From Corynebacterium tuberculostearicum (GTDB taxonomy: Bacteria; Actinomycetota; Actinomycetes; Mycobacteriales; Mycobacteriaceae), in contig NZ_CP073092.1 of the NCBI RefSeq assembly GCF_030506365.1, forward strand, positions 1,488,001-1,552,000: a stretch of DNA of 64,000 nt, in the 5' to 3' direction. Positions 37,361-48,239 of the stretch are shown piece by piece (position 1 is the first letter of the stretch; each line of letters starts with the position of its first letter). Both the position numbers and the translations under genes were made by a program. The notes under the pieces were generated by a model that saw only the letters and a program-made list of their open reading frames with translations, did no database searches and was not told the origin of the DNA.

Positions 37361-39469
37361 GTGTCGAAAGATAAGTTGTCCCCAGAACTCCAAACTATGG
37401 TCGAGCGCCGTTATCCGGAGGATTGGTCGGAGTTTGACACCCGCGCCGTCGACACCGTGCGAGTACTAGCCGCAGATGCTGTACAAAAGTGCGGTTCCGG
37501 CCACCCCGGTACGGCAATGTCCCTCGCTCCCCTCGCCTACACTCTCTACCAGCGCGTCATTAACCATGATCCCGCCGATGTGCACTGGGCCGGCCGCGAC
37601 CGCTTCGTTCTGTCGGTAGGCCACTCTTCCCTCACCCAGTACATCCAGCTTTACTTGGGCGGCTTTGGTTTGGAGATGGACGACCTCAAGCAGCTGCGTA
37701 CGTGGGGTTCGCGCACGCCCGGCCACCCTGAGGTACACCACACCGATGGCGTGGAAATCACCACCGGACCCCTTGGCCAAGGCCTTGCTTCCTCCGTGGG
37801 CATGGCCATGGCCGCACGTAAGGAGCGCGGGCTTTTCGATCCAGAGGCACCGGCCGGTGAATCCCCATTCGACCACTACGTCTACACCATCGCTTCCGAT
37901 GGTGACCTCCAGGAGGGCGTTACCGCTGAGGCCTCTTCCCTGGCGGGTACGCAAAAGCTGGGCAACTTGATTGTCTTCTGGGACGATAACCGCATCTCTA
38001 TTGAGGACGATACGAATATTGCTTTCAACGAAGACGTGGTCGCCCGCTACGAGGCCTACGGCTGGCACGTCCAAACGGTCGAATCCGGCGAAGACGTCGT
38101 AGCCATTGAGGAGGCCGTCAAGGCCGCACAGGCAGAGACCGAGCGCCCTTCCTTCATCCGCGTGAAGACCGTCATCGGCTACCCGGCCCCGAATAAGATG
38201 AATACCGGCGGAGTTCATGGCGCTGCGCTGGGCGATGACGAAGTTGCTGCCACCAAGGAGGTCTTGGGCTTCGATCCGGAGCGCAGCTTCCACATCGACG
38301 ACGAGGTCATCGCACACACCCGCAAGCTGCGCGAGCGCGGCGCCGAGAAGCACGCCGCGTGGCAGAAGAAGTTCGACGAATGGGCTGCATCTAATCCGGA
38401 GAACAAGGCACTCTTTGACCGCATGCAGGCGCGCGAATTGCCGCAAGATTTCGACGCTGAATTGCCGGTGTGGGAACCGGGTGAATCTTTGGCCACCCGC
38501 AAGGCCTCTGAGGCCACCATCCAAGCCTTGGCCGCTTCCCTTCCTGAGATGTGGGGTGGCTCTGCTGACCTTGCCGGCTCCAATAACACCGTGATTAAGG
38601 GCGCGGACTCCTTCGGCCCCGCAGCCATTACCACCGATATGTGGTCGGCTCAGCCGTATGGCCGCAACCTCCACTTCGGCATTCGCGAGCACGCGATGTC
38701 TGCGATCATGAACGGTATTGCTCTGCACGGCAATACCCGCGTTTACGGCGGCACCTTCCTTATTTTCTCCGAGTACCAGTACCCGGCTGTCCGCCTGGGC
38801 TCGTTGATGTCTACCGATACCTACTATGTCTGGACCCACGACTCCATCGGCTTGGGCGAGGATGGCCCAACCCACCAGCCGGTAGAGACCCTTTCTGCCC
38901 TTCGCGCAATCCCGAACCTGTCCGTTATTCGCCCGGCCGATGCCAACGAAACCGCTCAGGCTTGGGCCGCAGCGCTCGAGTACAAGGCCGCGCCAAAGGG
39001 CCTGGCACTGAGCCGCCAGGGACTGCCGGTACTGGAAGGCACCAAGGAAAAGGCACATGATGGCGTGCGCCGCGGCGCTTATGTTCTGGTGGAAGAGTCC
39101 AAGGAAACGCCAGACGTGATCCTCCTCGCTACCGGTTCTGAGGTGCAGCTTGCCGTCGCCGCCGCTAAAGAACTGGAGGCCGCTGGAACAGCCGCCCGCG
39201 TTGTCTCCGCACCGTGCCTTGAGTGGTTTGATGAGCAGGATGACGCATACCGCGAATCCGTGCTGCCTAGCGAAGTACAGGCCCGCGTGTCCATCGAAGC
39301 CGGCATCGCTATGCCGTGGCACAAGTACACCGGTTCTTTCGGCCGGACCATTTCCATCGAGCACTACGGCGCCTCTGCTCCTGCGGGCGAACTCTTTGAG
39401 AAATTTGGCTTCACCACTGCAGCGATTGTTGAAGCGGCGCAGGAATCGCTCGCTGCCGCGCAGAAGTAA
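37361..39469 (+). CDS. tkt: Transketolase
   Basis: A 702-residue thiamine-diphosphate enzyme of the non-oxidative pentose-phosphate pathway. GSGHPGTAMSLAPLAY, the TPP-binding region GDGDLQEG-like SDGDLQEGVTAEA...NNR-like DDNRISI, and HDSIGLGEDGPTHQPVE are visible. The start is GTG 37361 with GAGG at 37350-37353; the nine extra upstream codons are rejected. It is the first gene of the pentose-phosphate operon. Confidence 0.97.
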   Translation: MSKDKLSPELQTMVERRYPEDWSEFDTRAVDTVRVLAADAVQKCGSGHPGTAMSLAPLAYTLYQRVINHDPADVHWAGRDRFVLSVGHSSLTQYIQLYLGGFGLEMDDLKQLRTWGSRTPGHPEVHHTDGVEITTGPLGQGLASSVGMAMAARKERGLFDPEAPAGESPFDHYVYTIASDGDLQEGVTAEASSLAGTQKLGNLIVFWDDNRISIEDDTNIAFNEDVVARYEAYGWHVQTVESGEDVVAIEEAVKAAQAETERPSFIRVKTVIGYPAPNKMNTGGVHGAALGDDEVAATKEVLGFDPERSFHIDDEVIAHTRKLRERGAEKHAAWQKKFDEWAASNPENKALFDRMQARELPQDFDAELPVWEPGESLATRKASEATIQALAASLPEMWGGSADLAGSNNTVIKGADSFGPAAITTDMWSAQPYGRNLHFGIREHAMSAIMNGIALHGNTRVYGGTFLIFSEYQYPAVRLGSLMSTDTYYVWTHDSIGLGEDGPTHQPVETLSALRAIPNLSVIRPADANETAQAWAAALEYKAAPKGLALSRQGLPVLEGTKEKAHDGVRRGAYVLVEESKETPDVILLATGSEVQLAVAAAKELEAAGTAARVVSAPCLEWFDEQDDAYRESVLPSEVQARVSIEAGIAMPWHKYTGSFGRTISIEHYGASAPAGELFEKFGFTTAAIVEAAQESLAAAQK

Positions 39470-39496
39470 ACCTCCAGGACTGGATAAGGAGTAATC

Positions 39497-40582
39497 ATGA
39501 ACCACATTTCCGAACTTGCCCAGCTGGGAACCTCAACCTGGCTCGATGACCTTTCTCGCGAGCGCCTAGTCTCGGGCAATCTCAAGGAGATAATTTCCGC
39601 TAAGTCCATCGTGGGAGTTACCACCAACCCGGCGATCTTCGCCGCGGCGATGACCAACGGCACCGCCTACGACGCCGAGCTTTCCACGTTGAAGGAGACC
39701 AAGGCCACCGCCGATGAAGCGGTGTACGCATTGGCCATCGAGGACGTAAAGAATGCCTGCGACCTCTTTGCGGATATCTACTCCTCTACTAACGGCGCAG
39801 ATGGCCGCGTGTCCATCGAGGTCGACCCACGCATTTCTGATGACGCGACAGCCACCCTTGAACAGGCGCGTGAGCTGTGGTCCAAGGTTGATCGTCCCAA
39901 CGTGATGATTAAGATTCCGGCCACGACCGGCTCCCTTCCGGCCATCAAAGATGCCCTGGCGGAGGGAATCAGCGTCAACGTCACCCTTATTTTCTCCGTG
40001 GATCGCTACCGCGATGTCATAGAGGCTTTCCGGACCGGACTCAAGCGTGCCGCCGAAGCAGGCAAGGACGTCTCCACCATTCACTCCGTGGCTTCCTTCT
40101 TTGTTTCCCGTTTGGATACCGAAGTAGATAAGCGTTTGGAAGCCATTGGCAGCGAGATTGCTCTGGCACTGCGGGGTAAGGCGGGCGTCGCCAATGCACA
40201 GCGCGCCTATGCCCTCTTCCAGGACGCCTTGCTTAACGACGCCGATTTGCCCGAGGGAGCCCACCTCCAGCGTCCACTGTGGGCATCTACTGGTGTAAAG
40301 AATCCGGAGTACCCAGCCACTTTGTACGTATCGGAGCTGGCTGGCCCGCATACGGTCAACACCATGCCGGAAAAGACCATCGATGCGGTTCTCTCCGAGG
40401 GTAACCTCCACGGCGATGCCCTGTCTGATAGCCGCGAGGCCGCAGAAGGCGTCTTTGCCCAGCTAGAAGAGGTCGGCATTGATTTCGATGATGTCTTTGC
40501 AGTGCTGGAGCGCGAGGGCGTAGATAAGTTTGTCGCCGCGTGGGAGGAACTGCTTGCTTCCATTGAGGAGCGACTCGCGTAA
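39497..40582 (+). CDS. tal: Transaldolase
   Basis: A 361-residue enzyme exchanging dihydroxyacetone units between sugar phosphates. The Schiff-base Lys is in NVMIKIPATTGS; GVTTNPAIFAAAM is the N-terminal motif. The ATG at 39497 has AAGGAG upstream. It lies 27 bp after tkt. Length is typical for actinobacterial transaldolases. Confidence 0.97.
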   Translation: MNHISELAQLGTSTWLDDLSRERLVSGNLKEIISAKSIVGVTTNPAIFAAAMTNGTAYDAELSTLKETKATADEAVYALAIEDVKNACDLFADIYSSTNGADGRVSIEVDPRISDDATATLEQARELWSKVDRPNVMIKIPATTGSLPAIKDALAEGISVNVTLIFSVDRYRDVIEAFRTGLKRAAEAGKDVSTIHSVASFFVSRLDTEVDKRLEAIGSEIALALRGKAGVANAQRAYALFQDALLNDADLPEGAHLQRPLWASTGVKNPEYPATLYVSELAGPHTVNTMPEKTIDAVLSEGNLHGDALSDSREAAEGVFAQLEEVGIDFDDVFAVLEREGVDKFVAAWEELLASIEERLA

Positions 40583-40600
40583 ACTAGCCGTGTGACTTGT

Positions 40601-40624
40601 GCCCCGCCGAGAATTCGGCGGGGC
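40601..40624 (+). terminator. Hairpin between tal and zwf
   Basis: GCCCCGCCGA pairs with TCGGCGGGGC over a 4-nt loop. No T-run follows, so it may be an RNA-processing or attenuation stem rather than a full terminator. Confidence 0.5.
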
Positions 40625-40681
40625 ATTCTGCCGCTAGAATATTAGCGAGCTTAAAGCCCATAAACTCAGGAAGGATTCTTC

Positions 40682-42214
40682 GTGACCGACTCAGCCGCTT
40701 GGGTCAACCCCTTGCGCAATGCCAGCGACAAGCGATTGCCGCGAATCGCAGGACCCGCGGGCATGGTCATCTTCGGCGTTACCGGTGACCTGGCATATAA
40801 AAAGCTACTGCCCGCAATCTACGACCTAGCAAGCCGTGGACTCCTACCCGCTGGCTTTACCCTTGTGGGTTATGGTCGCCGTGACTGGGACAAGGTCGCA
40901 TTCTGTGACTACGTTCGCTCAGCCGTCATCGCTGGCTCACGTACCGAGTTCAATGAAGATGTCTGGCAGCATCTATCCCAGGGCATCGAATTTGTGCAAG
41001 GCTCTTTCGACGATGCTGGATTCGATCGCCTCTCGGCGCGTTTGGGCGAGCTAGATCGCGAGCGCGGCACCGGCAGCAACTGGGCATACTACCTTTCGGT
41101 TCCACCGGAATTCTTCTCCAATATCTGCCACCAGCTGGAGCGGGTGGGCATGGCCAACTCCGTCGAGGACTCTTGGCGCCGAGTAATCATTGAAAAGCCT
41201 TTCGGCCACGATCAAGAGTCTGCCCGCAAGCTCAATGAGATTGTCAACGCCGTCTTTCCCGAGTCCGCGGTGTTCCGCATTGACCATTATTTGGGCAAGG
41301 AGACGGTGCAAAACATCATGGCTTTGCGCTTTGCCAATCAAATTTTTGAGCCCATGTGGAACGCCCACTACATCGATCACGTCCAAATCACCATGGCCGA
41401 AGATATTGGCTTGGGCGGCCGCGCTGGCTATTATGACGGCATCGGTGCGGCTCGCGACGTCATCCAGAACCACCTGCTGCAGCTTTTGGCTCTGGTTGCG
41501 ATGGAAGAACCCTCCTCCTTCGAGCCTGAGGCCCTGCAGGCAGAAAAGGTCAAGGTGCTGCGCGCTACCCACGCCGTGCACCCACTCAATAAAACAACTG
41601 CTCGCGGCCAGTACTCCGCCGGCTGGCAAGGCTCCGAGTTTGTCAAGGGCTTGCGCGAAGAAGAAGGCTTCGATCCGGAGTCCACGACGGAGACCTATGC
41701 AGCCTGCACCTTGGAAGTAAACTCCCGCCGCTGGGGAGGAGTACCCTTCTACCTGCGCACGGGCAAGCGCTTGGGCCGCCGCGTGACCGAGATTGCGCTG
41801 GTGTTCAAGGCAGCGCCAAATCAACCATTCGTTGACGGCCAGACCGATGCGCTGGGCCGAAACGCAGTGGTTATCCGCGTACAACCGGATGAAGGTGTCA
41901 CCATGCGCTTTGGTTCCAAGGTGCCCGGCTCCACCATGGAGGTCCGCGACGTCAATATGGACTTTGCTTATGCCGAGGCCTTTACCGAGGAATCTCCGGA
42001 AGCATACGAGCGCTTGATTTTGGATGCCCTCCTCGATGAGTCCTCGCTCTTCCCCACTAACGAAGAGGTAGAACTTTCCTGGTCGATTTTGGATCCCATC
42101 ATCGATTACTGGGCCGAAGCAGGCCAGCCGGAGGAATACCGTGCTGGCACGTGGGGCCCGGAATCCGCCGATAGAATGTTGCGCCGCCGGGGCCACTCCT
42201 GGCGCCGCCCATAG
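40682..42214 (+). CDS. zwf: Glucose-6-phosphate 1-dehydrogenase
   Basis: A 510-residue enzyme oxidising glucose-6-phosphate to 6-phosphogluconolactone with NADP+. The coenzyme motif FGVTGDLAYKKLLPA is at about residue 32, and the active-site RIDHYLGKETVQNI contains the catalytic His region. It begins at GTG 40682 with AGGAAGG upstream. The N-terminal 28-residue extension before the Rossmann fold matches C. glutamicum. It works with OpcA encoded directly downstream. Confidence 0.98.
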   Translation: MTDSAAWVNPLRNASDKRLPRIAGPAGMVIFGVTGDLAYKKLLPAIYDLASRGLLPAGFTLVGYGRRDWDKVAFCDYVRSAVIAGSRTEFNEDVWQHLSQGIEFVQGSFDDAGFDRLSARLGELDRERGTGSNWAYYLSVPPEFFSNICHQLERVGMANSVEDSWRRVIIEKPFGHDQESARKLNEIVNAVFPESAVFRIDHYLGKETVQNIMALRFANQIFEPMWNAHYIDHVQITMAEDIGLGGRAGYYDGIGAARDVIQNHLLQLLALVAMEEPSSFEPEALQAEKVKVLRATHAVHPLNKTTARGQYSAGWQGSEFVKGLREEEGFDPESTTETYAACTLEVNSRRWGGVPFYLRTGKRLGRRVTEIALVFKAAPNQPFVDGQTDALGRNAVVIRVQPDEGVTMRFGSKVPGSTMEVRDVNMDFAYAEAFTEESPEAYERLILDALLDESSLFPTNEEVELSWSILDPIIDYWAEAGQPEEYRAGTWGPESADRMLRRRGHSWRRP

Positions 42215-42228
42215 GAGGGACGCAGACA

Positions 42229-43164
42229 ATGATTATTCCATTGCCCAACACCACTACGCGTGAAATCTCCAAAAAGCTAGTAGAGGCCCAGGAGCATTAC
42301 ACCCTTACTACCGGCCGAGTACTCACCCTAATCGTGGCTGCCCGCGAGGACGATGATCTGGAAAACATCCTGGCCTCCGTGCGTGATGCCTCCCACGAGC
42401 ACCCGTCGCGCGTTCTGGTCGTCGTGACGGGCGACCCGCAGGCAGATACCCACCTGGACGCGCAGCTGCGCGTGGGCGGTGAAGCGGGTGCTTCTGAGAT
42501 GGTCATCATGAAGTTGCACGGCGCTTTGGCAAACCAGGACGAGGCAGTCGTTACTCCACTGCTGCTTCCCGATACCCCCTTGGTCGCCTGGTGGCCTACC
42601 TTGTGCCCGCCCGACCCAGCTTCCAGCTCGGTGGGCAAGCTGGCTCAACGCCGCATTACCAACGTTGCCCATGACGGACGCGTCACTGGCGAAGATCTGC
42701 GCACATTATCCGCCGGCTACACGCCGGGCGATTCTGATATGTCCTGGGCCGCCATCACTTTGTGGCGCGGCGTCGTGGCCTCCGCATTGGACCGCCATCC
42801 TCACGAGCCCGTGCAGTCCGTCGAGGTAGCGGGACCTGCGGGCCACCCAGCTCCAGACTTCGCGGCCGGATGGCTCCTCGATCGTTTGGCAGTGCCCGTC
42901 CACCGCACTGTCACCGACTCTCAGGAGCCGCACTTCCCAGTGACCCACTTGCGGTTTAATCGGGAAACGAGCCACGTCGACGTTGATGTCATCGACGAGC
43001 GCACGGTGCGTGTGTGCGTTCCAGGTTCTCCGGATTCCTTGGTGAGCCTTAGCAAGCGCTCCCAAGCTGAGGTTCTCTCTGAAGAATTGCGCCATCTGGA
43101 TGCCGATAAGACTTATGCGCAAGCACTCCGTGCGCTCGCGCAAGTAGACTACAGTAAGCAGTAA
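42229..43164 (+). CDS. opcA: OpcA, glucose-6-phosphate dehydrogenase assembly protein
   Basis: A 311-residue OpcA/OxPP-cycle protein needed for assembly or activation of Zwf. PLVAWWPTLCPP, RRITNVAHDGR-like RRITNVAHD and DMSWAAITLWRGVVASALD are family blocks. Start ATG 42229 follows AGGAGGG, 14 bp after zwf. Confidence 0.95.
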   Translation: MIIPLPNTTTREISKKLVEAQEHYTLTTGRVLTLIVAAREDDDLENILASVRDASHEHPSRVLVVVTGDPQADTHLDAQLRVGGEAGASEMVIMKLHGALANQDEAVVTPLLLPDTPLVAWWPTLCPPDPASSSVGKLAQRRITNVAHDGRVTGEDLRTLSAGYTPGDSDMSWAAITLWRGVVASALDRHPHEPVQSVEVAGPAGHPAPDFAAGWLLDRLAVPVHRTVTDSQEPHFPVTHLRFNRETSHVDVDVIDERTVRVCVPGSPDSLVSLSKRSQAEVLSEELRHLDADKTYAQALRALAQVDYSKQ

Positions 43165-43206
43165 AACGGCTTAACTCTGATTCTTTGCAAAGGATAGCGA
43201 TACCTC

Positions 43207-43968
43207 ATGGTAACTCTTCACCGCGTAAGCGATGTGGATGACCTTATCTCCCAGGCCGCGCTGAAATTCGTGGATACCGTAGCGCGTATCCAGGCCGCCG
43301 GTGGCGGGCTCCACCACGATGGGGTCGCGCGAGTTGTCCTAACCGGCGGTGGCGCTGGAATTGGCGTTCTTCACGAACTAGCTCGTTTGGATTTCGCGGC
43401 ACAGCAGCAAGGCGAGAATTTTCCAGCCCAGCGCATCGATTGGTCGCGCGTTCACGTCTTTTTCGGCGACGAGCGTAATGTGCCCGTCTCTGACGCAGAT
43501 TCTAATGAGGGTCAAGCACGCAGTGCCCTGCTCAATCACGTAGATATTCCGGATCAGAATATTCACGGTTTTGATCTGGGCGCGGTGTCCATGGAAGCCG
43601 CAGCGAGTGCGTATGAGCCAGAGCTAAAGGAATTCGCCCCGAACGGATTCGACCTGCATCTGCTGGGCATGGGCGAAGAGGGCCATATCAATTCCTTGTT
43701 CCCCCATTCTGAGGCGGTTCGGGAACAAGAAGAGCTAGCTGTTCCCGTCCATGACTCTCCCAAGCCGCCGAGCGAGCGCATTACCCTTACTCTTCCCGCG
43801 GTAAACAAGTCTGCTCGTATTTGGCTTCTTGTTGCAGGCGAGGCCAAGGCGGAAGCTGCCAAGCATGTCGTTGAAGGCGCTGAAGCCGAAGAATGGCCGG
43901 CTGCAGGCGTGCACGGTAAGGAGGAGACCATCCTCTTCCTTGCCGATGACGCTGCCTCCGAGCTCTAG
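43207..43968 (+). CDS. pgl: 6-Phosphogluconolactonase
   Basis: A 253-residue enzyme hydrolysing 6-phosphogluconolactone, the Zwf product. VFFGDERNVPVSDADSNEG and LLGMGEEGHINSLFPH contain the substrate-binding and catalytic His residues. Start ATG 43207 has AAAGGATAG upstream. It is the last gene of the pentose-phosphate operon and is followed by a long hairpin. Confidence 0.96.
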   Translation: MVTLHRVSDVDDLISQAALKFVDTVARIQAAGGGLHHDGVARVVLTGGGAGIGVLHELARLDFAAQQQGENFPAQRIDWSRVHVFFGDERNVPVSDADSNEGQARSALLNHVDIPDQNIHGFDLGAVSMEAAASAYEPELKEFAPNGFDLHLLGMGEEGHINSLFPHSEAVREQEELAVPVHDSPKPPSERITLTLPAVNKSARIWLLVAGEAKAEAAKHVVEGAEAEEWPAAGVHGKEETILFLADDAASEL

Positions 43969-44021
43969 GCACGGCTGCCTAACGCGCAGCCGAGCTGAAC
44001 TTGTGGCTCGGCGCCACACAA

Positions 44022-44095
44022 AAAGCGCCGGTACCGCTTCCCCACCTCCAGTTCCCACAGGGAACCAAGAGGTTGGAAGCCGATACCGGCGCTTT
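44022..44095. terminator. Long bidirectional hairpin between pgl and secG
   Basis: AAAGCGCCGGTA (44022-44033) pairs perfectly with TACCGGCGCTTT (44084-44095), with further pairing inside (GCTTCC/GGAAGC). Flanking A and T runs allow termination on both strands. Confidence 0.85.
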
Positions 44096-44114
44096 CGCTA
44101 TTCCAGCTGATAGC

Positions 44115-44348
44115 TTAAGCGAATGCCTGGATGAGGTTAAGGCCTACGATGCACGCAAGCCAGATAATTACCATGATCACGGTGTAACGGTCCAGGTTCT
44201 TTTCCACGACGGTCGAGCCGGAAAGGTTCGACTGCACGCCGCCGCCGAAGAGGCTGGACAGGCCGCCACCTTTGCCTTTGTGCAGCAGCACAAAGATGGA
44301 CATCAAAATAGCTGCGATGACCAAGATGATTTCCAGTGCCAAGACCAT
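44115..44348 (-). CDS. secG: SecG preprotein translocase subunit
   Basis: 77 residues, two membrane helices (about 1-23 and 52-72) joined by the Gly-rich loop KGKGGGLSSLFGGG typical of SecG. It is part of the SecYEG channel. Start ATG 44348 follows AAGGA; the longer frame to 44444 has no signal. It is encoded after tpiA, as in related species. Confidence 0.96.
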   Translation of the reverse strand: MVLALEIILVIAAILMSIFVLLHKGKGGGLSSLFGGGVQSNLSGSTVVEKNLDRYTVIMVIIWLACIVGLNLIQAFA

Positions 44349-44468
44349 GAGGATATTCCTTAGTTCTAACGTGCGCCCTGTGGGTAACTCTCGCCACCCG
44401 CTAGCGCGGAATCGTACTTTTAGGCTTCGCGTACAGCAAAGCAATCACACCGGCCCACTGTACACGAT

Positions 44469-44499
44469 GGCGCGGGCTGGAACCATTCCAACCCGCGCC
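44469..44499 (-). terminator. Hairpin between tpiA and secG
   Basis: GGCGCGGGCTGGAA (44469-44482) pairs with TTCCAACCCGCGCC (44486-44499), one mismatch, loop CCA. It probably ends or attenuates the glycolytic transcript before secG. Confidence 0.7.
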
Positions 44500-44532
44500 T
44501 TTGCGCAAACCTGTGACAGGTGATAACTCCTG

Positions 44533-45315
44533 TTAGTTCAGGGCATTAGCTGCGTTGGCCGCCAACTTGGCAAACTCCTCGCCGACCAAGGAGGCACCAC
44601 CGATAAGGCCGCCGTCGACGTCAGGCTTGCTGACGATCTCTGCAACGGAATCAACCTTGACGGAACCACCGTAGAGAATGCGGATACCTGCAGCAACGTC
44701 CTCGCCTGCGAGCTCCTTTACGAGCTCACGGATGGCGGCGCAGACTTCCTGGGCATCGTCTGCGGAGGCAACTTTGCCGGTGCCAATCGCCCAAACTGGC
44801 TCGTAGGCGATAACAGTCTTGGCAAGCTGGTCTGCGCTCAGGCCAGCCAAAGAATTGCGGGTCTGGTTAACCACGTAGTCCACGTGGGTACCGGCCTCGC
44901 GTACAGCCAGCGGCTCGCCCACGCACACGATGGGGCTGATGCCATTGTCCAATGCTGCGGCTGCCTTTTCTGCAACAAGCTTATCGGTCTCGCCGTGGTA
45001 CTGACGGCGCTCCGAATGGCCCACGACCACCCAGCTGCAGCCGAGCTTGGCCAGCATCTTGCCAGATACTTCACCAGTGAATGCGCCGGACTCGTGCTTA
45101 GAGATGTCCTGCGCACCGTAGGTGACCTGCAGCTTGTCGCCCTCTACCAACGTTTGGACAGTGCGGATATCAGTAAACGGGACCATGTAGGCCACGTCGA
45201 CCTTCTCGTAGTAGTCCTTTGGCAGGGAGAAGGCGAACTTTTGAACGGAGCCGATGGCCTCGACGTGGTCAAGGTTCATCTTCCAGTTACCTGCAATAAG
45301 TGGGGTGCGTGCCAT
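44533..45315 (-). CDS. tpiA: Triosephosphate isomerase
   Basis: A 260-residue TIM-barrel enzyme. Lys in GNWKMN, His in VVGHSERRQ, Glu in [12 protein letters not shown] and the phosphate loop ILYGGSVK are all intact. Start ATG 45315 follows GAGAGGAAAA. It is the third gene of the gapA-pgk-tpiA cluster. Confidence 0.98.
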   Translation of the reverse strand: MARTPLIAGNWKMNLDHVEAIGSVQKFAFSLPKDYYEKVDVAYMVPFTDIRTVQTLVEGDKLQVTYGAQDISKHESGAFTGEVSGKMLAKLGCSWVVVGHSERRQYHGETDKLVAEKAAAALDNGISPIVCVGEPLAVREAGTHVDYVVNQTRNSLAGLSADQLAKTVIAYEPVWAIGTGKVASADDAQEVCAAIRELVKELAGEDVAAGIRILYGGSVKVDSVAEIVSKPDVDGGLIGGASLVGEEFAKLAANAANALN

Positions 45316-45354
45316 GAATTTTTCCTCTCTTTATGGCAAGTTGATCAGGCAGTT

Positions 45355-46572
45355 TTAGGCTTCCAGGACAGATACGCCCGGAAGCTCCTTGCCCTCGAGG
45401 TACTCGAGGGAGGCGCCGCCGCCGGTGGAGATATGGCTGAAGCCGTCCTCGTCCAAGCCCAGCATACGCACGGAGGCAGCGGAGTCGCCGCCACCGACGA
45501 CGGAGAAGGAACCGTTGTTTGCGGTGGCGTCGATAATAGCCTGCGCTACACCACCAGTGCCCTTGGAGAAAGCTTCCATTTCGAATACGCCCATCGGGCC
45601 ATTCCAGAAGACGGTCTTGGAAGAAGCAAGAACTTCTGCAAATTTTTCCACGGACTTTGGCCCAATATCCAGGGACATCCAGCCCTCTGGGATGCTATCG
45701 AGCTCGACCACCTGGGTCTCTGCATCCGCCGCGAACTTGCTTGCAGCAATCAGATCAACCGGAAGCACCAGCTTGTCACCAAAGCGCTCGAGCAGGTCCT
45801 TGCAGTTTTCGATCTGATCTTCTTGCAGCAGGGACTCTTGCACGTTGTAGCCCTTGGCAGCCAGCAGGGTGTAGCACATGCCGCCACCAATGATGACCTT
45901 GTCTGCCTTGCCGGCCAGTGCTTCAATCACGCCGAGCTTATCCGAAACCTTAGCGCCGCCGAGCACAACCACGTACGGGTGCTCCGGCTCCTTAGCTACG
46001 GTGGACAAAACCGACAGTTCCTTTTCTACGAGCTTGCCTGCGTAAGCCGGCAGGCGCTTAGCGACGTCATACACAGATGCCTGCGCACGGTGGACAACGC
46101 CAAAGCCATCGGAAACAAAAGCGCCGTTATCGGCTGCCAGAGCAACGAGCTCGTCAGCGAACTGGCCGCGCTCAGCCTCGTCCTTGGAGGTCTCACGGGG
46201 GTCGAAGCGGACGTTTTCTACCAACATCACGTCGCCATCGTTGAGGCCGTTGGCACGCTCATGCGCGTCTTCTCCGGTGACATCGCCGGCTAGGGCAACG
46301 TACTGGCCAAGTGCCTCAGACAGCGCTTCAGCTACTGGCGACAAAGAGAATTTAGCGTTTACCTCACCCTTTGGACGACCCAGGTGTGCGGAAAGAATGA
46401 CCTTTGCGCCGCCCTCTACCAGTGCCTTGATGGTCGGAAGAGAAGCGTTGATGCGTCCGGGATCGGTAATGTTTCCTTCTTCATCGAGTGGAACATTGAA
46501 GTCAGAGCGGACGAGGACGTGGCGGGATTCGACGCCCTCCTTGAGGAGATCGTCAAGAGTCTGGAAAGCCAT
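45355..46572 (-). CDS. pgk: Phosphoglycerate kinase
   Basis: A 405-residue monomeric kinase. N-terminal [27 protein letters not shown], and C-terminal nucleotide site [17 protein letters not shown] with GGGDSAASV. It makes ATP from 1,3-bisphosphoglycerate in glycolysis. Start ATG 46572 has AAGGAG upstream. A 118-bp gap from gapA holds a GC-rich imperfect hairpin (about 46625-46667). Confidence 0.98.
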   Translation of the reverse strand: MAFQTLDDLLKEGVESRHVLVRSDFNVPLDEEGNITDPGRINASLPTIKALVEGGAKVILSAHLGRPKGEVNAKFSLSPVAEALSEALGQYVALAGDVTGEDAHERANGLNDGDVMLVENVRFDPRETSKDEAERGQFADELVALAADNGAFVSDGFGVVHRAQASVYDVAKRLPAYAGKLVEKELSVLSTVAKEPEHPYVVVLGGAKVSDKLGVIEALAGKADKVIIGGGMCYTLLAAKGYNVQESLLQEDQIENCKDLLERFGDKLVLPVDLIAASKFAADAETQVVELDSIPEGWMSLDIGPKSVEKFAEVLASSKTVFWNGPMGVFEMEAFSKGTGGVAQAIIDATANNGSFSVVGGGDSAASVRMLGLDEDGFSHISTGGGASLEYLEGKELPGVSVLEA

Positions 46573-46690
46573 TATTTACTCCTTAATTAATTCGGACGGG
46601 TTAAAAGGCTATAGATATAAGAATACCGGCCGCGACGCAGTGCCGTTGAGACTTGCATCGAGGCCGGATCCTCATTGCTAGAGCTCTAGT

Positions 46691-47809
<1,119 letters not shown>

Positions 47810-47960
47810 CTACCGAGCGTTTTTGGTCAGCGCAGACTCCCAGCGGCCTTAAGAACTAGTAGATGACAGACTTTCCAAAATCGCGTACACTCTTTCCGAT
47901 CCTTTTTATTTCCCACATACAAATCCGCTGGATAAGCCCGAACCCGTGGGTTTGTGTTGT

Positions 47961-47990
47961 GTTTACCCCGTAAACGTGAGATATATCACT
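47961..47990. promoter_or_regulatory. Two overlapping operator-like motifs between gapA and lctP
   Basis: A perfect inverted repeat GTTTACCCCGTAAAC (47961-47975) shares one base with CGTGAGATATATCACT (47975-47990). The latter keeps the GTGA-N6-TCAC core of GlxR/CRP-type sites. They are about 270 bp before gapA and 250 bp before lctP. The remainder of 47699-48239 is AT-rich promoter DNA without a credible gene. Confidence 0.55.
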
Positions 47991-48018
47991 TACATACTTT
48001 AGGGGTTGTGCCCGCCTC

Positions 48019-48032
48019 TGTCCGATCGGACA
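48019..48032. promoter_or_regulatory. Perfect palindrome TGTCCGATCGGACA
   Basis: A 14-bp perfect dyad, upstream of a possible lctP -10 TATGCT (48099-48104). Its TGTCC-N4-GGACA form resembles FadR/GntR-subfamily operators, which would suit a lactate-responsive regulator; this is inference. Confidence 0.5.
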
Positions 48033-48190
48033 TTTCGCAGCACTGCTACTGACGCCTAATAAGACGACCGTATTGTTTCCGCGACACCCACAGCACGATA
48101 TGCTTTCTTTACTCACTGGCTCACAAAGCGTTTAAGGCAACCCTGCCTGCTCTAGCGCCACCGTTGGTCACCGTGAGAATGCTTTCAGGT

Positions 48191-48210
48191 GCCCGTAATC
48201 TCCTACGGGC
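48191..48210 (+). promoter_or_regulatory. 5' leader hairpin of lctP
   Basis: GCCCGTA (48191-48197) and TACGGGC (48204-48210) form a perfect 7-bp stem with a 6-nt loop, ending 18 nt before the Shine-Dalgarno AAGGA (48229-48233). It could affect translation or mRNA stability. Confidence 0.4.
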
Positions 48211-48239
48211 AAGACCACCGTAGAAATCAAGGACTTCTC

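Noticed and set aside
47856..48116. 86-codon minus-strand ORF upstream of gapA
   Set aside because: It covers the operator-rich promoter region, has no ribosome site and no recognisable family.
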